Shown: one piece after another, positions 21,678-32,033 of the stretch
How positions within the stretch are numbered: the stretch's first letter is position 1
How the letters are laid out: every line of letters begins with the position of its first letter
Assembly (NCBI GenBank): GCA_964058805.1
Contig: CAXKVV010000586.1
Coordinates: 1-38,535 of the forward strand
DNA length: 38,535 nt
DNA from: Schoenoplectus triqueter
Taxonomy: Eukaryota > Streptophyta > Magnoliopsida > Poales > Cyperaceae
Direction: 5' to 3'
The notes under the pieces: model-generated
Told to the model about the DNA's origin: nothing
The model's input: the letters and a program-made list of their open reading frames with translations, nothing else
Database searches by the model: none
Made by a program: the position numbers and the translations under genes

Positions 21678-21874
21678 CACGTGTTGGTCCCCCACATTCT
21701 AGTGACGTCATCCTTGTGGCACCACCGCCTCAAGAAGGCGACACGTAAGGGCGTAAGGCGACACGTACATCCCCGGAGGAGACAAGTTGGGCAAGTTGGC
21801 GGGACAAGTATGAGCTGTCCTGGGCCCCTAACATCAAAGGTACTCGTGTCCTCGTTCTGCTGTCGAGACACGTG
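21678..21874. promoter_or_regulatory. Dense cluster of five ACGT-core (bZIP-type) motifs
   Basis: Two G-boxes (CACGTG at 21678-21683 and 21869-21874, the second in GACACGTGGC, an ABRE-like context), one palindromic C-box TGACGTCA (21703-21710) and two ACACGTA sites (21742, 21762) lie within 200 bp. The last two sit in a short direct repeat of AAGGCGACACGTA. GC content is raised over about 21660-21960. Such sites bind ABF/ABI5- and HY5-type bZIP factors. No coding gene starts here, and the nearest downstream gene is the AFP-type gene, 2.45 kb away. Confidence 0.5.
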
Positions 21875-22196
21875 GCGAGAGAATTGCAAGTGGCTCTGTG
21901 GTGCAGCCCTCCCCCTGTGGGACCCATCTCTGGACTGTATCTTCGCTAATTTAGTTCCGACTCAATTCTTGTACCACGGTCAAATTCCAGTAAAAGCGGT
22001 TTTGTGGATATACCCCTCAGGAAAGTCGGTATTATTTAGACATATACTTCCGAAAAATGACAGCATCTTTCGTGCAAATATAAAAAGCTTCGGCCTCTTA
22101 AATGATAGATTAATTTATCTTAAATCACATAACTGTAGCATTTTTTATAATAGTCAATTTTAAATTATATCTAAGCAATAAAAATAAAATATATCT

Positions 22197-22268
22197 AAGG
22201 AGAGGCTATCAATAAGACATTGTAATGGTATCAAGGAGAGGCTATCAATATGACATTGGAACTGAAAA
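22197..22268. repeat. Short tandem duplication
   Basis: AAGGAGAGGCTATCAATA followed by (A/T)GACATTG occurs twice head to tail, about 37 bases apart, with small differences. Confidence 0.85.
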
Positions 22269-22495
22269 AATTGTAGAGGACAAATATATTTTGAACACGT
22301 ATATAAACTATGATATTACATCTGGTGCGTGCTATGCAAAACGGGAAAAAAATCTGGTAACATCATAAAAAAAGTATCAACTACTCTGGTCAATTAATAT
22401 TACTTTACATATTAGAAAATGTTCCTATATGAATATATATGTATATAGGATAATAAATATATAAAGAAAGAGTAAAACTAACGTGCTTATAGGAG

Positions 22496-22937
22496 CACGA
22501 AACTTTCGTGATCCTAACTCAAAAAATATATTAAATAATTTTTAAATTTTGATTTATCACTTCATTAAATTTTTCATATCCAAATTCTATGGGGTGCAAA
22601 AATTTAGGGTGTTTCAAGTTTTCTATATCACTCTTTTTAATTTTTGAAAATCAACTCTAAAAATAATAATAAAATATCTATTTTTTATCGTGTTTGGAGT
22701 TAGTTTGCTATACTTAATGATTTTTAGAAAGTAAGTTTTTATATATAAATTTTATTATTTTTTATTATTTTAGAGTTATCTTTCAAAAATCATTAACCAT
22801 AATAATCTAACTCAAAGCACAATAAAATTTATATTCTACAAGAGTATGATATAAAGATTTTATTGAGTTACTTAAATCAAAATTTTGAGCATGAGAAATT
22901 AAAATTGAATTGGTAGCGTTTCGGCCGAAGTGCTACC
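22496..22937. mobile_element. Complex inverted-repeat (MITE-like) region
   Basis: CTCTAAAAATAATAATAAAA on the left and TTTTATTATTTTTTATTATT with TTTAGAGTTATC on the right pair. The word series GTGTTTGGAGTTAG...TTAATGATTTTTAGAAAG is mirrored by CTTTCAAAAATCATTAA...CTAACTCAAAGCAC. Several nested pairings suggest more than one insertion or an internal duplication. A compact GC-rich dyad lies at the right edge (22912-22937). The boundaries are approximate. Confidence 0.4.
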
Positions 22938-24060
22938 GAAAACACAATAGACAAACTCTTTATACTGTATATATAATTAATATATACATGATTTTATTTG
23001 AATCGGAATAGATAATCAGTTTAAATCAAGTTGGACCAACATAATAATAAGATAATAATAACCCAACTGAATCATTGACATCCTAACCTTATTTCAGAAT
23101 AAGGTGATAAACAGAGGTTCAAAAGTACATTCACAAACTCTTTTAGTCAGATGATACGAATTTTTTCTCTTGCAAAGTAAAATCGATACAAATATTAAGT
23201 TTATCAAGATTTTTTGTGGAGTGATTTCGATCGTAATATAAATATATTAAACAATAAATACAAAGCATTTATCTTATAAATTGGGACTGATGGCCAAGTG
23301 TTTGACATTTCATGTTTTTTATTTTACTCATTAAGGTTCAAATATTTTTAAAATAAATCACACACAAAAAATAATTTATTGTTTGACATTATGATATTAA
23401 CATAAACCAACTCAAAAAATTCGAAAAAAAAAAGATAAAGCACAAACTACTCTGTTTATAAGTAATTGGTTTCACAATAATCGTTTAATTTATCTCTCGA
23501 AGCTAATGAAAATTTTAAAGGTCGATTTCGCAAGCACATTTGTGGATTTTAGGCCTGTGATATGGTACATTACATAGAAAATAAAAGAAAAACAACTAAT
23601 AAAAGTGTTATTTTACAAATTATAATAACTATAAATTGAGAATCGGCTTTTGGTCTAGTGGCAAATGACAACACTTTCTGTATAAAAGATCGTGAATTGT
23701 TTTATGAGCAATTATGAAATTTGAGAATTTAAACTCTCATATGTACAATCAAAAAATAATAATAACAAAAGTCTACACGCTGATTTTTTTTCACATCTAG
23801 TAGGAGCAAATTAAAAGAAGTTTGTAAGAGAATGAATGCTAAATTGCAAAGAAAATAAGCCAGAGGCGGATTCTGGATAGCAATCAAACAACGATACATT
23901 ACAGTAGACATTAAATTTAACATAGCAAAAAAAATGACGGCACACTATGAATGCGCATCTGGCAGGTTCAAGAAAAATAGCGTCATTTCATAACCTAAGT
24001 TGAAATAAAATGACCTTATTTTTTATGTAAATTGTTCTTTAATTCTCTCAGTCCAATAAA
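22938..24060. other. Intergenic; two tRNA-like (SINE-like) fragments
   Basis: No gene is seen. TGGCCAAGTG near 23290 followed by AAGGTTCAAAT about 45 bases later has the spacing of pol III A and B boxes. GGTCTAGTGGC near 23650 is another A-box-like start without a good B box. These may be decayed SINEs; neither folds convincingly as a tRNA by eye. A Tip100-type end CAGAGGCGGA lies at 23861-23870. Confidence 0.3.
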
Positions 24061-24148
24061 AATATTAATATCATAATATTAATATAATATTATGACAGTT
24101 AAATTTCCGAAGGAAGCAACCAAAACGAACCTCAGCTTGCCCTCACAT

Positions 24149-24182
24149 AGACCCGCTCCTGAAACAGACCCGCCCCTGAAAC
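24149..24182 (+). repeat. 17-bp tandem duplication upstream of the AFP-type gene
   Basis: AGACCCGCTCCTGAAAC is followed directly by AGACCCGCCCCTGAAAC, one mismatch apart, about 150 bases before the ATG. It lies in the promoter or leader. The adjoining 24185-24320 is pyrimidine-rich, as in many plant leaders. Confidence 0.8.
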
Positions 24183-24327
24183 AAGCCGTTCCTTTTCTTC
24201 TCACTTATCTGATCTCTCGTCCCTCCTCTCTTCTTTCTTCTTACCCGTCCAACTTCCTCTGTCGGAGTCGGAGAGAGAGAAAAGCAATTCCTGTTATTTT
24301 CGACATTTCTTCTTCTTATACTACCTA

Positions 24328-25576
24328 ATGGGAGAAAGTCCGAGAGATTATTTTCTCCAAATGTCAGCTCCCAACCCTGTGCAAAGCAAACCAGATAAGC
24401 ACAGTGAGGAATCCAACGAAATAGAGCTGAGCCTCGATTTGTCCCTCAACGGGTGCTTCGGCGTGGACCCACACTTGAAAACCAACCTGATCCGTTCCTC
24501 CTCCATTGCGTCGTTCCCTTCTCTGGTCGCCGGTGCTGAGCATGAGCGACCTGTCGCTTCTGTCTCGCTTATGCGCACCACCTCTTTACCAGGCGAGGAG
24601 ATGCAAGTTTTGAAAAGACTGGAGGCGAAGAGAAAGAGACTGGAGAGGAGAAATTCGATTAACAAAAACGTGGGGAGGAGTGAAAGTTCCGTGGAGAGAT
24701 GTGAGGAGGATTTGGATTCGAAAAGGAGAAAAGTCGAAGGCACTGGTGAAATTTTTAACGGCACAACGGGTCGGGTAGATTTAGGGTCTACTGTTGCGGG
24801 GTTGAAATCGCAACGAAGTACATCCTCCATTGATGTGGCTGGACTGTGTGTGAGACCTTTCCAAGGTATAAATGTTTACCATTTTATTTCTGCCTATTTT
24901 TTGCTACAATTTCATGAAATTGGGTTTGACTGGTTGGTTGCACGATTTAATGAAGTTTTGCTTGTTTCTTTCTTGAATTGTTCTGACATAACCATTATCC
25001 ATGAAACAAATTAGTTGCAATATAAATTACATAAATGATCCCAATGACCAATAGTGTTTCCTTTTTACCAAATTGATCCGTAGAAGTCTTAAACAAACTT
25101 GGCTAAATTTTGAATTATGTTAATTGTTTAATGAATTGCACTCACCTTGATTCATTTATTTTTTAGGGGATGCAGAGTCAGATCTGAGCAATTTTAGTGA
25201 GCAAAGGAGCTCTGGAATCATGGAAGGCTCAACCAACGACCAGCCACCTGCAATTCCACCTATGCCCGCAACCAAAGCTCCCCCCATTCCGAATCCCATA
25301 AGAAGGATTACAGGAAGAGCACATAGCTTCAGTGTGGTTGAGAGAAACATGCTTCAGGGGATGCCTTGTGTTTCAACAAAAGGGGAGGGACAAAATGGTA
25401 AAAGAATCGAGGGATTTCTCTACAAATATAAGAAGGGCGATGAAGTGAGGATAGTTTGTGTGTGTCATGGGAGATTCCTAACACCTGCTGAATTCGTAAG
25501 ACATGCTGGTGGAGGTGACGTGGCGCACCCATTGAGGCATATCGTGGTAAATGGATCTCCTTCAGCGTGTGTATGA
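24328..25576 (+). CDS. Ninja-family protein, AFP type (ABI5-binding repressor)
   Basis: Coding exons are 24328-24865 and 25167-25576, with a 301-base GT-AG intron (CCAAG|GTATAA, TTTTAG|GGGATG). The phase closes to 315 residues. The N-terminal EAR motif LSLDLSLNG (34-42) recruits TOPLESS-type co-repressors. A basic segment, [14 protein letters not shown] (95-108), with SKRRKV (131-136), fits the conserved B region and nuclear import. The C-terminal Jas-like domain has [20 protein letters not shown] (262-281), then [14 protein letters not shown] (282-295) and PLRHIVVN. In this family it binds ABI5-type bZIPs or TIFY/JAZ proteins and dampens ABA or jasmonate responses. GDAESD across the splice is typical of the family. 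AFP is favoured over NINJA proper by overall layout, not proven. Confidence 0.93.
24866..25166 (+). other. Single intron of the AFP-type gene
   Basis: GT-AG intron, T-rich toward the acceptor. If it is retained, the frame stays open for 49 more codons and ends at 25012-25014, giving a 228-residue product with the EAR motif and basic region but no C-terminal domain. Confidence 0.9.
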
Positions 25577-25872
25577 GTAATTATTTTGGAATTTTCTAAT
25601 TGAATCCTTCTTTTTAAATTTCAATTGTAGTTTGTTATTCAACTATATTGGGTCTCCTCCTGTTTTCTATGTTATATGTTGTAATTTTATCAATGTGATA
25701 AAAAAATTGAGGAGATACTTGTGATGGAAAAATGGCCTTCTTTAATGGAAGCTTGCTAATGACTCGAATTTGATTTTTCCCACAGTGTGTTTGGTTAATT
25801 GTAAGAAGCTATTTAGGAAATTGGTTGTCTAAATGCAAATTTTGTTTGTACCATGGGAACTTCAATCTGGAT
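25577..25872 (+). terminator. 3' untranslated/termination region of the AFP-type gene
   Basis: T-rich sequence after the TGA, with ATGTTATATGTTGTAATTTT upstream-element-like words around 25667. No canonical AATAAA was seen, which is common in plant genes. The cleavage site is unknown. Confidence 0.4.
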
Positions 25873-26319
25873 CTGCCATGCCACAGTTTTTTTTATTATA
25901 ATTATTCAAATAATCTTAATTTTAATAATAAAAATGATAAAATTAAAATTTTAAGAATATAAATGACAGCGCGGTACTACTATCCATGGTCTTTTTTTTA
26001 AGAAAAAACTGTAAGAAAAAACTGAAATGCGAGTGGGGGTGGTGTTTTTTCCACGGGCGTGGTAACTTACACAATTCTTATGTTTTAAAAAAAATAACAA
26101 TTCTTATGTTTTAAAAAAATTAAAAGACACCACATGTCTTTAAACAAACATGTCAGTTTCACTGGTGCATTTATACAACGTTTCACTGATGCATTTATAC
26201 AGCGTTACTGGCAGTGGAGCACTGTCATTCGTATTTTTAAAATTTTAATTTCATTATTCTTATTATTAAAATTATGATTATTTAAATAATTATTATAGAG
26301 AAAAACTGGCCATGCCACA
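25873..26319. mobile_element. Fold-back MITE directly behind the AFP-type gene
   Basis: The left arm CTGCCATGCCACAGTTTTTT, then TTATTCAAATAATC, then AATGACAGCGC is mirrored by the right arm GCACTGTCATTCG, then ATTATTTAAATAATTATTAT, then AAAACTGGCCATGCCACA. The arms are about 110 bp. The unpaired centre contains two pairs of direct repeats: ACAATTCTTATGTTTTAAAA twice, and TCACTG(G/A)TGCATTTATACA twice. There is no coding capacity and no clear target duplication. Confidence 0.65.
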
Positions 26320-27699
26320 AGAACTAAGGCACATTGAAGGGACGGTGACAAAAGAGAAACAAGAACAATAAAATTCACATTTTCTGAATTATCTTTTTAA
26401 TTGGTTTTGCTGGTTTATTTTCTAAACTTAGCTCTGTTCAAAAGATGGTTCCTCTCTACAAAGAGGAATGGAGAAAACGGTTGTTGATGCTTTTTTTTTT
26501 GTTATTTTCCTTCTGTTGGGAATTGAGCATGATTTGCGATTGAAAATTGTTATGAGGGAGGTGATCCTAAGTTTATATAGGACGATTTGGCAATAACGTG
26601 GAATGATAATTTAGCATCGCCCTCAAGTAGTTGTAACTAGTCAATTTTTAAGTTTTTTTTTTCTTTTTCAGTTCTCAACTACATCTTTAGCAAACAAAAT
26701 TTCACATATTCACCATGGCTGTTTTTTTCCTGTTTTTTATTTTATTCATATAATTGATTTTTAAACAAGTTTTATTGACTTTTTTGTATTTTAAAACATG
26801 CTTAGATTTGAATTTTCTTTTGTTGCTTAAAGCCTAGTGGGCATGACCAGTGGTGGGTCTATAATTTATATCTGCTGTTTTGTTTAATAGTGGTGTGGTC
26901 ATCTATTTCATTATTATTATTTTTTCATCCGACCTATTTCATTATGTTGATTTTGATATTGCAACTCCAATACCTTTGGGGAATTACTTCTAAATGTAGT
27001 ACTAACACTAAGATTACTATTATGGGATGTGGACCATGTTTTGGGACTGACTTCTAAATCTAGTACTAACAGTTGAGATCAAGTAGTATTGTGGTACCAC
27101 ATGCCGTGTATACAAGAAACAATTAATTTGTTTCAGGAAACACTTTTTTTTTCCTAAATATCGATTTAAAATTATAAAAAAAAATCATACGGATTGTGAA
27201 CCCATTTCTTATGAAGAAACATGCTATCAGTATTAGAACTTATCGTCGAAGTTTCAAATATTACAAAAAGGGATATGTGATAGCATGTAACACTGAATTC
27301 TTTTTTTTTCTTTTTGAAAAAGTTAAATTTCATTCACCACGTTCCCTATTTAAAATTAAAAAAAATCCTTAATACAATTTACAAAACTACTGCCTATGTA
27401 TAACAAGCTAAAATTACCCACAAAAGATAGCCAATGACATACTACAAAAGATAGCCAATATATCAACATACCAATTCATATCAGACCCATACAAGATTCA
27501 TATCTATCACATATTCAAACATCCTAACAACCAAAGCACCAATTTACATGCCGTGTACCACATCTCGTTGTTCCTCATCTTCAATTCAATAACATCAGTC
27601 TTCAATTTTTACTGAACGAATTAATCAAACCTATCAATAATCTGCTTTCTGAAATTGTTGATGAGCTCAACCCATAGGAAAACACTACCATTTTTTTTA
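26320..27699. other. Intergenic, no gene recognised
   Basis: About 1.4 kb of AT-rich sequence with homopolymer T-runs and no supported ORF or repeat. Confidence 0.5.
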
Positions 27700-27927
27700 A
27701 AGAATTAAAAATATTCCGCATATAATTGCATGATTGGATGATTTTTGGGATTTGATCGCATGGTCCAGATTAATTTTTCAGATCATATATAATGTCCCGA
27801 AAAATTTTTGAATCATGCACTTTTCCTTCTTTTTTTTACATAGCAACATCATGGTCCGAATTTTAAATTCGGGCCATCAACCACGATCTAAAAATTTATC
27901 TCGGGCCATCATTCTTTTTCAATTAGT

Positions 27928-28427
27928 GTTATAAACTTTGATAAGTTTGTTATTGTTTAAATTATCATTGAAAAGTTTGTTATTACGTTGTGGTTGTTAA
28001 TTTTTTTTAACTAAAAATAAGTTTTTAGTTTTTATAGCGCTCTCTTTTTTATATAAATAAAATAATATTATCCTTTCTAATTATTTATAAAATATATCTT
28101 TTCTATTAAAATAAACTTGCAAAATAATAAAAAAAAAAAGAGAAGGGATCAGTTGATAATGGGTTATTTTGACAACTCAATGAGCTTCTTAATAAAAAAA
28201 CATATTTTGAATCATATTTTGTATTGTGAATTATTGTATATTATATAGTATTGTGTATCATATCGTTAAGACACATTAAATTTGTCTTAAAATGAGCTAT
28301 GATAACGATTTGCTATATATATAGCAATAAGAATCTCATCCAAATAATCATTATGAAATTATTTTTTACCTAGTACTAATATCAACAGTAATTTAAACAA
28401 TAACAAACTTATTAAAGTTTATAACAA
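27928..28427. mobile_element. Nested inverted-repeat unit, 39-bp arms
   Basis: GTTATAAACTTTGATAAGTT followed by TGTTATTGTTTAAATTA (27928-27966) is mirrored by TAATTTAAACAATAACAAAC, then TTATTAAAGTTTATAAC (28389-28425). It lies inside the outer element at 27700-28999 and itself contains the MITE fragment at 28140. Confidence 0.6.
28140..28202 (+). mobile_element. Left-end fragment of a 4372-family MITE
   Basis: GAGAAGGGATCAGTTGATAA, then TGGGTTATTTTGACAACTCA, then ATGAGCTTCTTAATAAA match the left ends of the copies at 17688 and 38409. No matching right arm follows. Confidence 0.55.
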
Positions 28428-28449
28428 ACTTATAAATATATTTTTTTAA

Positions 28450-28827
28450 GAGGAGGGATCAAGTTACACCAATTTTTGGTGACACTAATTATAACAGATA
28501 TTTTTGAAGTCCAAACAGTCGATCTAAACTATTCAATATGATGGATATAGTAAAAGGTGCTTCCAGATCAAATTGAATATTTTTTTAATATTTTTACTAT
28601 TTATTAAGTTGGATACAAAATTCGTTGTTTTCATACCACTGAATTTTGTACCCATCTTAATAAATAGTAAAAAAAATTAAAAATGTCCAATTTGATCCGT
28701 GTATATATCTTAATATATTCAACATGTTGGACGGTTTAGATCGATTATTTAGACTTTAAAAAATTTTAAAATGTCCATTATAACTTTAGTGTCATCAAAA
28801 ATAATTGATGTAACTTAATTACTCCTC
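28450..28827. mobile_element. Nested fold-back MITE with GAGGAGGGATC ends
   Basis: The left arm GAGGAGGGATCAAGTTACAC, then GGTGACACTAATTATAA, then GTCCAAACAGTCGATCTAAA pairs with the right arm TTTAGATCGATTATTTAGAC, then TTATAACTTTAGTGTCATC, then ATGTAACTTAATTACTCCTC. The arms extend almost to the centre. The first bases resemble the 4372 family (GGGATC) but the rest differs. No clear target duplication. Confidence 0.65.
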
Positions 28828-28999
28828 TATTAAGATCATGGTAGATGACCTGAATTAAAAATTCGGACCATGGTACTACTGGAGAAAAAAATGCATGGTC
28901 CAAATTTTCTCGGATCACCGTATATGGCCCGAAAAGTTAATCCAGACCATACTATTAGATGAAAAAATCATGCGATTATATGCGGAATATTATTAACTT

Positions 29000-30380
29000 T
29001 TCTATTTTTAAAATTTTTGAAGCACTATTTTTGCCATTATCTCATTTATATTTGGAAAAAAAATACTTTTTAATGTTTTGATTTTTCAATATCATCTCGT
29101 CTCATGGAGTAATTTTTATTGTACTTGTAACTATTCTTATAATATAAAAGATAAGAACTAGATCATTCCAACTCTCATGTTAATGGAATATTTAGATTTT
29201 AGGTAAAAGTAAAATCTAAAGTTGCTTGTAAAATGGAGTTAGTTCTAGAAATCTAATCAAGTTGAAAGAACATTATAGCTGTGGTTTAGGCAAACAACCA
29301 AGTCATTTCGTAGGGGCAGATGTTTATTTTTCCTTTCTAGATTAATGTAGTTATAGTTTTAGTTAATATTAGATTTTAATTTTCAGACTCTTCTTGTAAG
29401 ACTAATTATGCAATAACTACGGGGTTTTTTTCTCAAAAAAATTATAATAATTTATTCCGAGGTACGGACCATAGAAAATGATCTCTGAGATTAAAATGTA
29501 TTGATCCGACACGTGTCAGTTGCACGATGAAAATGATTAAAATCTTATTAAAATAATCGTATGAATAACAGCTCAGAAAAGATCATGTACCAACTTCACG
29601 GTCAACAAGAATCTCTGAGATTATCTCTCTCTATCAGTTGGCATCATTTTCTAATTACTTTTTGCACAAAGCGCTCCTTTTAATAAAATATTACGAGGAA
29701 TGTCCTAAACTTTGCAAATTACTTAAACATCCCTGAATGTAAAAATTGGAAAGAAACTGTCACTTCATTATTCAGACTCCAAACTGTGATCGCTACATAC
29801 TATTAGTCCTAAAATAATGTAGGAGAAACTATTTTCAAAACATAATACATCCATGTTAATTAGATAACAATTATAAAACATTGGAATGGTTTTCAGGGAG
29901 AGACATAATCATGCAATATTTTGATCTGTAAGTATATTTTTATTTTTTTTCTGAAAAAAATCATATAAATAGAAGTCTATTTTTAAGAATGTCTGAGCTA
30001 AGGGTAAATAAATTCCACCTGGCTCCGCCTCTGATCTACACTACTTGCATGTGACACCGTCAATATTTTATGTCAGATCCATCATTGGAAACACATTTTA
30101 CTTTTCTCCCAAAATTATAATGATTTTTAAACTTTTAATTAACCAGACCCAACAACTTATTGAAGTTCTGGCGATTAAAAAAACGTCTAGGTCTAAATTC
30201 TGAAATGATAAAAGAAAAAAGAATGACCAAAGACGAAAGTTAACAAACAATTTTAGATCCTAAAAGGGCCACTTTGTGGTTGCACTTGCTAATATATATT
30301 TGTATTAGGTCAGTAGGTCGTAGACGTTTCATGTCACTATTTGTGTGGATTTCAATAAAAGATGATGGTACATATGACAA
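29000..30380. other. Intergenic, no gene recognised
   Basis: AT-rich sequence. A Tip100-type terminus, TCCGCCTCTG (inverse of CAGAGGCGGA), lies at 30024-30033, preceded by CCTGGC. No other transposon end or coding region was recognised. Confidence 0.45.
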
Positions 30381-31100
30381 TGAAGTTGGATTCGGCCAGG
30401 TTAGGATTAGCTTAATTTTTTGAAAGAAATTAAATCGGATAGAATAGAATCAGATTAATTTATATTGTGATTTTAATCTCAGATCGGGTAAAATTCAGCT
30501 TCCGTCAAACCAGTAAAAAAAAATTAAAAATCAAATCAAATCAGATTTAGATTCATACGAGTTAATATTACCACCTCTCAACTGCTACAAGTACTGTGAC
30601 CGAGGCAAAAGGGGATCGTATCGACCTGCCAGAAATATAATAGTAAATGTATAGTGCGCTCCAATTGCCAAGTGAACCAGACCAAAATTATATTTCCCCC
30701 ACAAATATTACAAGTGGGAGAGAGGAATGCATGATCTATCATTCAAGTAGAGGAAACATATCAGATATTTTTCTACGGGATTTGTATGATAGGTGGAATG
30801 CGGTCCAATCACAACTCGCCGTATGCTATCTTCCAATTAGAATGCAACCATCATTTTCTACCTGGGATTTGCTAGGCGAACCCCAGTTAGGCAACACAAA
30901 TTAAAAGTATTGTACCAAAAGACATTCTCGGGCCTTTTGATTGTGTTGAGCACAACAGGGAGACGAGATAGTAAAAGGTATGAGACAGATAACATATATT
31001 AAGAAATGCACTACAATAAAGTCATAAATAGTTTTCAGCAATTTATGGCATGGGCATCCATCCCTTCGCATCTTTTGTTTTAACATAGGTATAATTCAGA
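30381..31100. other. Intergenic; possible decayed GGATCGG-type repeat and an unassigned ORF
   Basis: 30385-30590 carries AATCGGATAG, CAGATCGGGT and CAAATCAAATCAGATT words and ends in TTACCACCTCT, reminiscent of the hAT-type MITEs, but no termini match. An 85-codon ORF at 30647-30904 has no family I recognise and no splice context that convinces me. Confidence 0.35.
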
Positions 31101-31168
31101 AAAAAAAAATGAAGGGTAAGCCAAGAGACTATCAGATTTTCATTAATAAAAGGAATATTCACAATGTC

Positions 31169-31315
31169 CTAAAAAAAACTCAAAATCAGATCCCATAACC
31201 GTGCCTCGGAGATAATCATTAATTCATTATGAATAGTTGCTCCGTGGTTCATCTTGTCTTGAAAAATACATAGGTTACGTTCTTTTCAAATATTTCAACA
31301 CGATGCGGCCATTAG
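31169..31315 (-). pseudogene. Decayed LINE (non-LTR retrotransposon) C-terminal fragment
   Basis: One minus-strand frame reads LMAASC*NI*KERNLCIFQD, then KMNHGATIHNELMIISEARL, then WDLILSFF and a stop. The pattern matches the W-N-I-W-K-E-R-N-x-x-I-F signature near the end of plant LINE reverse-transcriptase polyproteins. Both tryptophan positions have become TGA. Nothing of the catalytic reverse transcriptase was seen nearby, so this is a short 5'-truncated relic, which is usual for LINEs. Confidence 0.55.
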
Positions 31316-31895
31316 TTGCGATTACTTGATACTCAATAAAAGGTATAATTCAGAAAATTAGAAACACCAACTCAAGCTTACAAAGACCGCATTCAATTTT
31401 ATCATGCAACACTTCTTGCTTGTAGGTTACAAATACATTATACAATAAAAATTGCAGATCACAGAGAAAGGAAGCTCAACGTGTTTAAATTACGAAATGG
31501 ACAGCTAAATTCAAAGTTCTAGTCCTACACAATAACACAAACGAGCTCAATAATTACAGAAGGTAGATGACGAGGCACTTTAAGTAAAGAAACATTAGAA
31601 TAATGAATAATGACAGGTCATGATTCGTACTAATCAAATGTCAAATTCAATTAGTCCAAAGAATTGGTCAGTACACGAATTTACAACGCATTTCTTGTAC
31701 ATTTGCATTACCTACTTGCACTAAACCATAACACCGTAAAGTTGGAAATTAACCGCATTAAGTGGGAATGGAATATAAAAAAGCAGAAATATTTAAGCTC
31801 AAGTGAGATCCACACTACTTGACTACAATAGAAGCACTGAAAAGAGTGAATTCTGACAAAATATACAGATCATTGCAAAACATTGATGATTTCTA
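31316..31895. other. Intergenic between the LINE relic and the RPA1 3' end
   Basis: No coding region, RNA gene or repeat was recognised. Part may be RPA1 3' untranslated sequence if a distal cleavage site is used. Confidence 0.4.
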
Positions 31896-31901
31896 TTTAT
31901 T
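31896..31901 (-). terminator. Candidate poly(A) signal of RPA1
   Basis: AATAAA on the minus strand, 133 bases beyond the TAA stop, a typical plant 3' UTR distance. Confidence 0.5.
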
Positions 31902-32033
31902 TTTAAATAGAGCTCCCATTAACCCCACAAGCTACTAAGACATTAAACCCACAACCAAACTGCTGGCATGTTAGCACTTACCATTAGATTAGATTAGCAA
32001 ACTAGTCTTGACGCAGCTCACGTAATCAGATTA

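Larger units (their letters stand above)
27700..28999. mobile_element. Inverted-repeat element containing nested insertions
   Basis: The outer arms (about 27700-27890 and 28834-28999) are inverse copies. ATATTCCGCATATAATTGCA on the left matches TGCGATTATATGCGGAATAT on the right, and CATGGTCCGAATTTTAAATT with CGGGCCATCAACCACGATC matches GATCATGGTAGATGACCTG with AATTAAAAATTCGGACCATG. Between the arms lie at least two further inverted-repeat units and a piece of the 4372-family MITE, listed separately. No coding capacity was found. The arms' divergence suggests some age. Confidence 0.65.

Noticed and set aside
21681..22163. 160-codon plus-strand ORF
   Set aside because: It runs through the GC-enriched ACGT-motif island. 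Overlapping ORFs are open on the other strand, and the translation has no recognisable domain. More likely promoter-like DNA than a gene.
23283..23345. tRNA gene
   Set aside because: A- and B-box-like words are present at plausible spacing, but no acceptor stem or complete cloverleaf can be drawn; at most a SINE remnant.
24092..24328. 78-codon ORF whose TAA overlaps the AFP-type ATG (TAATG)
   Set aside because: The TATA-like sequence lies just before its ATG, so the transcript probably starts inside or after this frame. It has no family resemblance.
24348..24830. 160-codon minus-strand ORF opposite AFP exon 1
   Set aside because: Antisense shadow of the coding exon with no family resemblance.
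30647..30904. 85-codon plus-strand ORF, less AT-rich than its surroundings
   Set aside because: No domain recognised, no good splice partners and no promoter context; kept only as a note.
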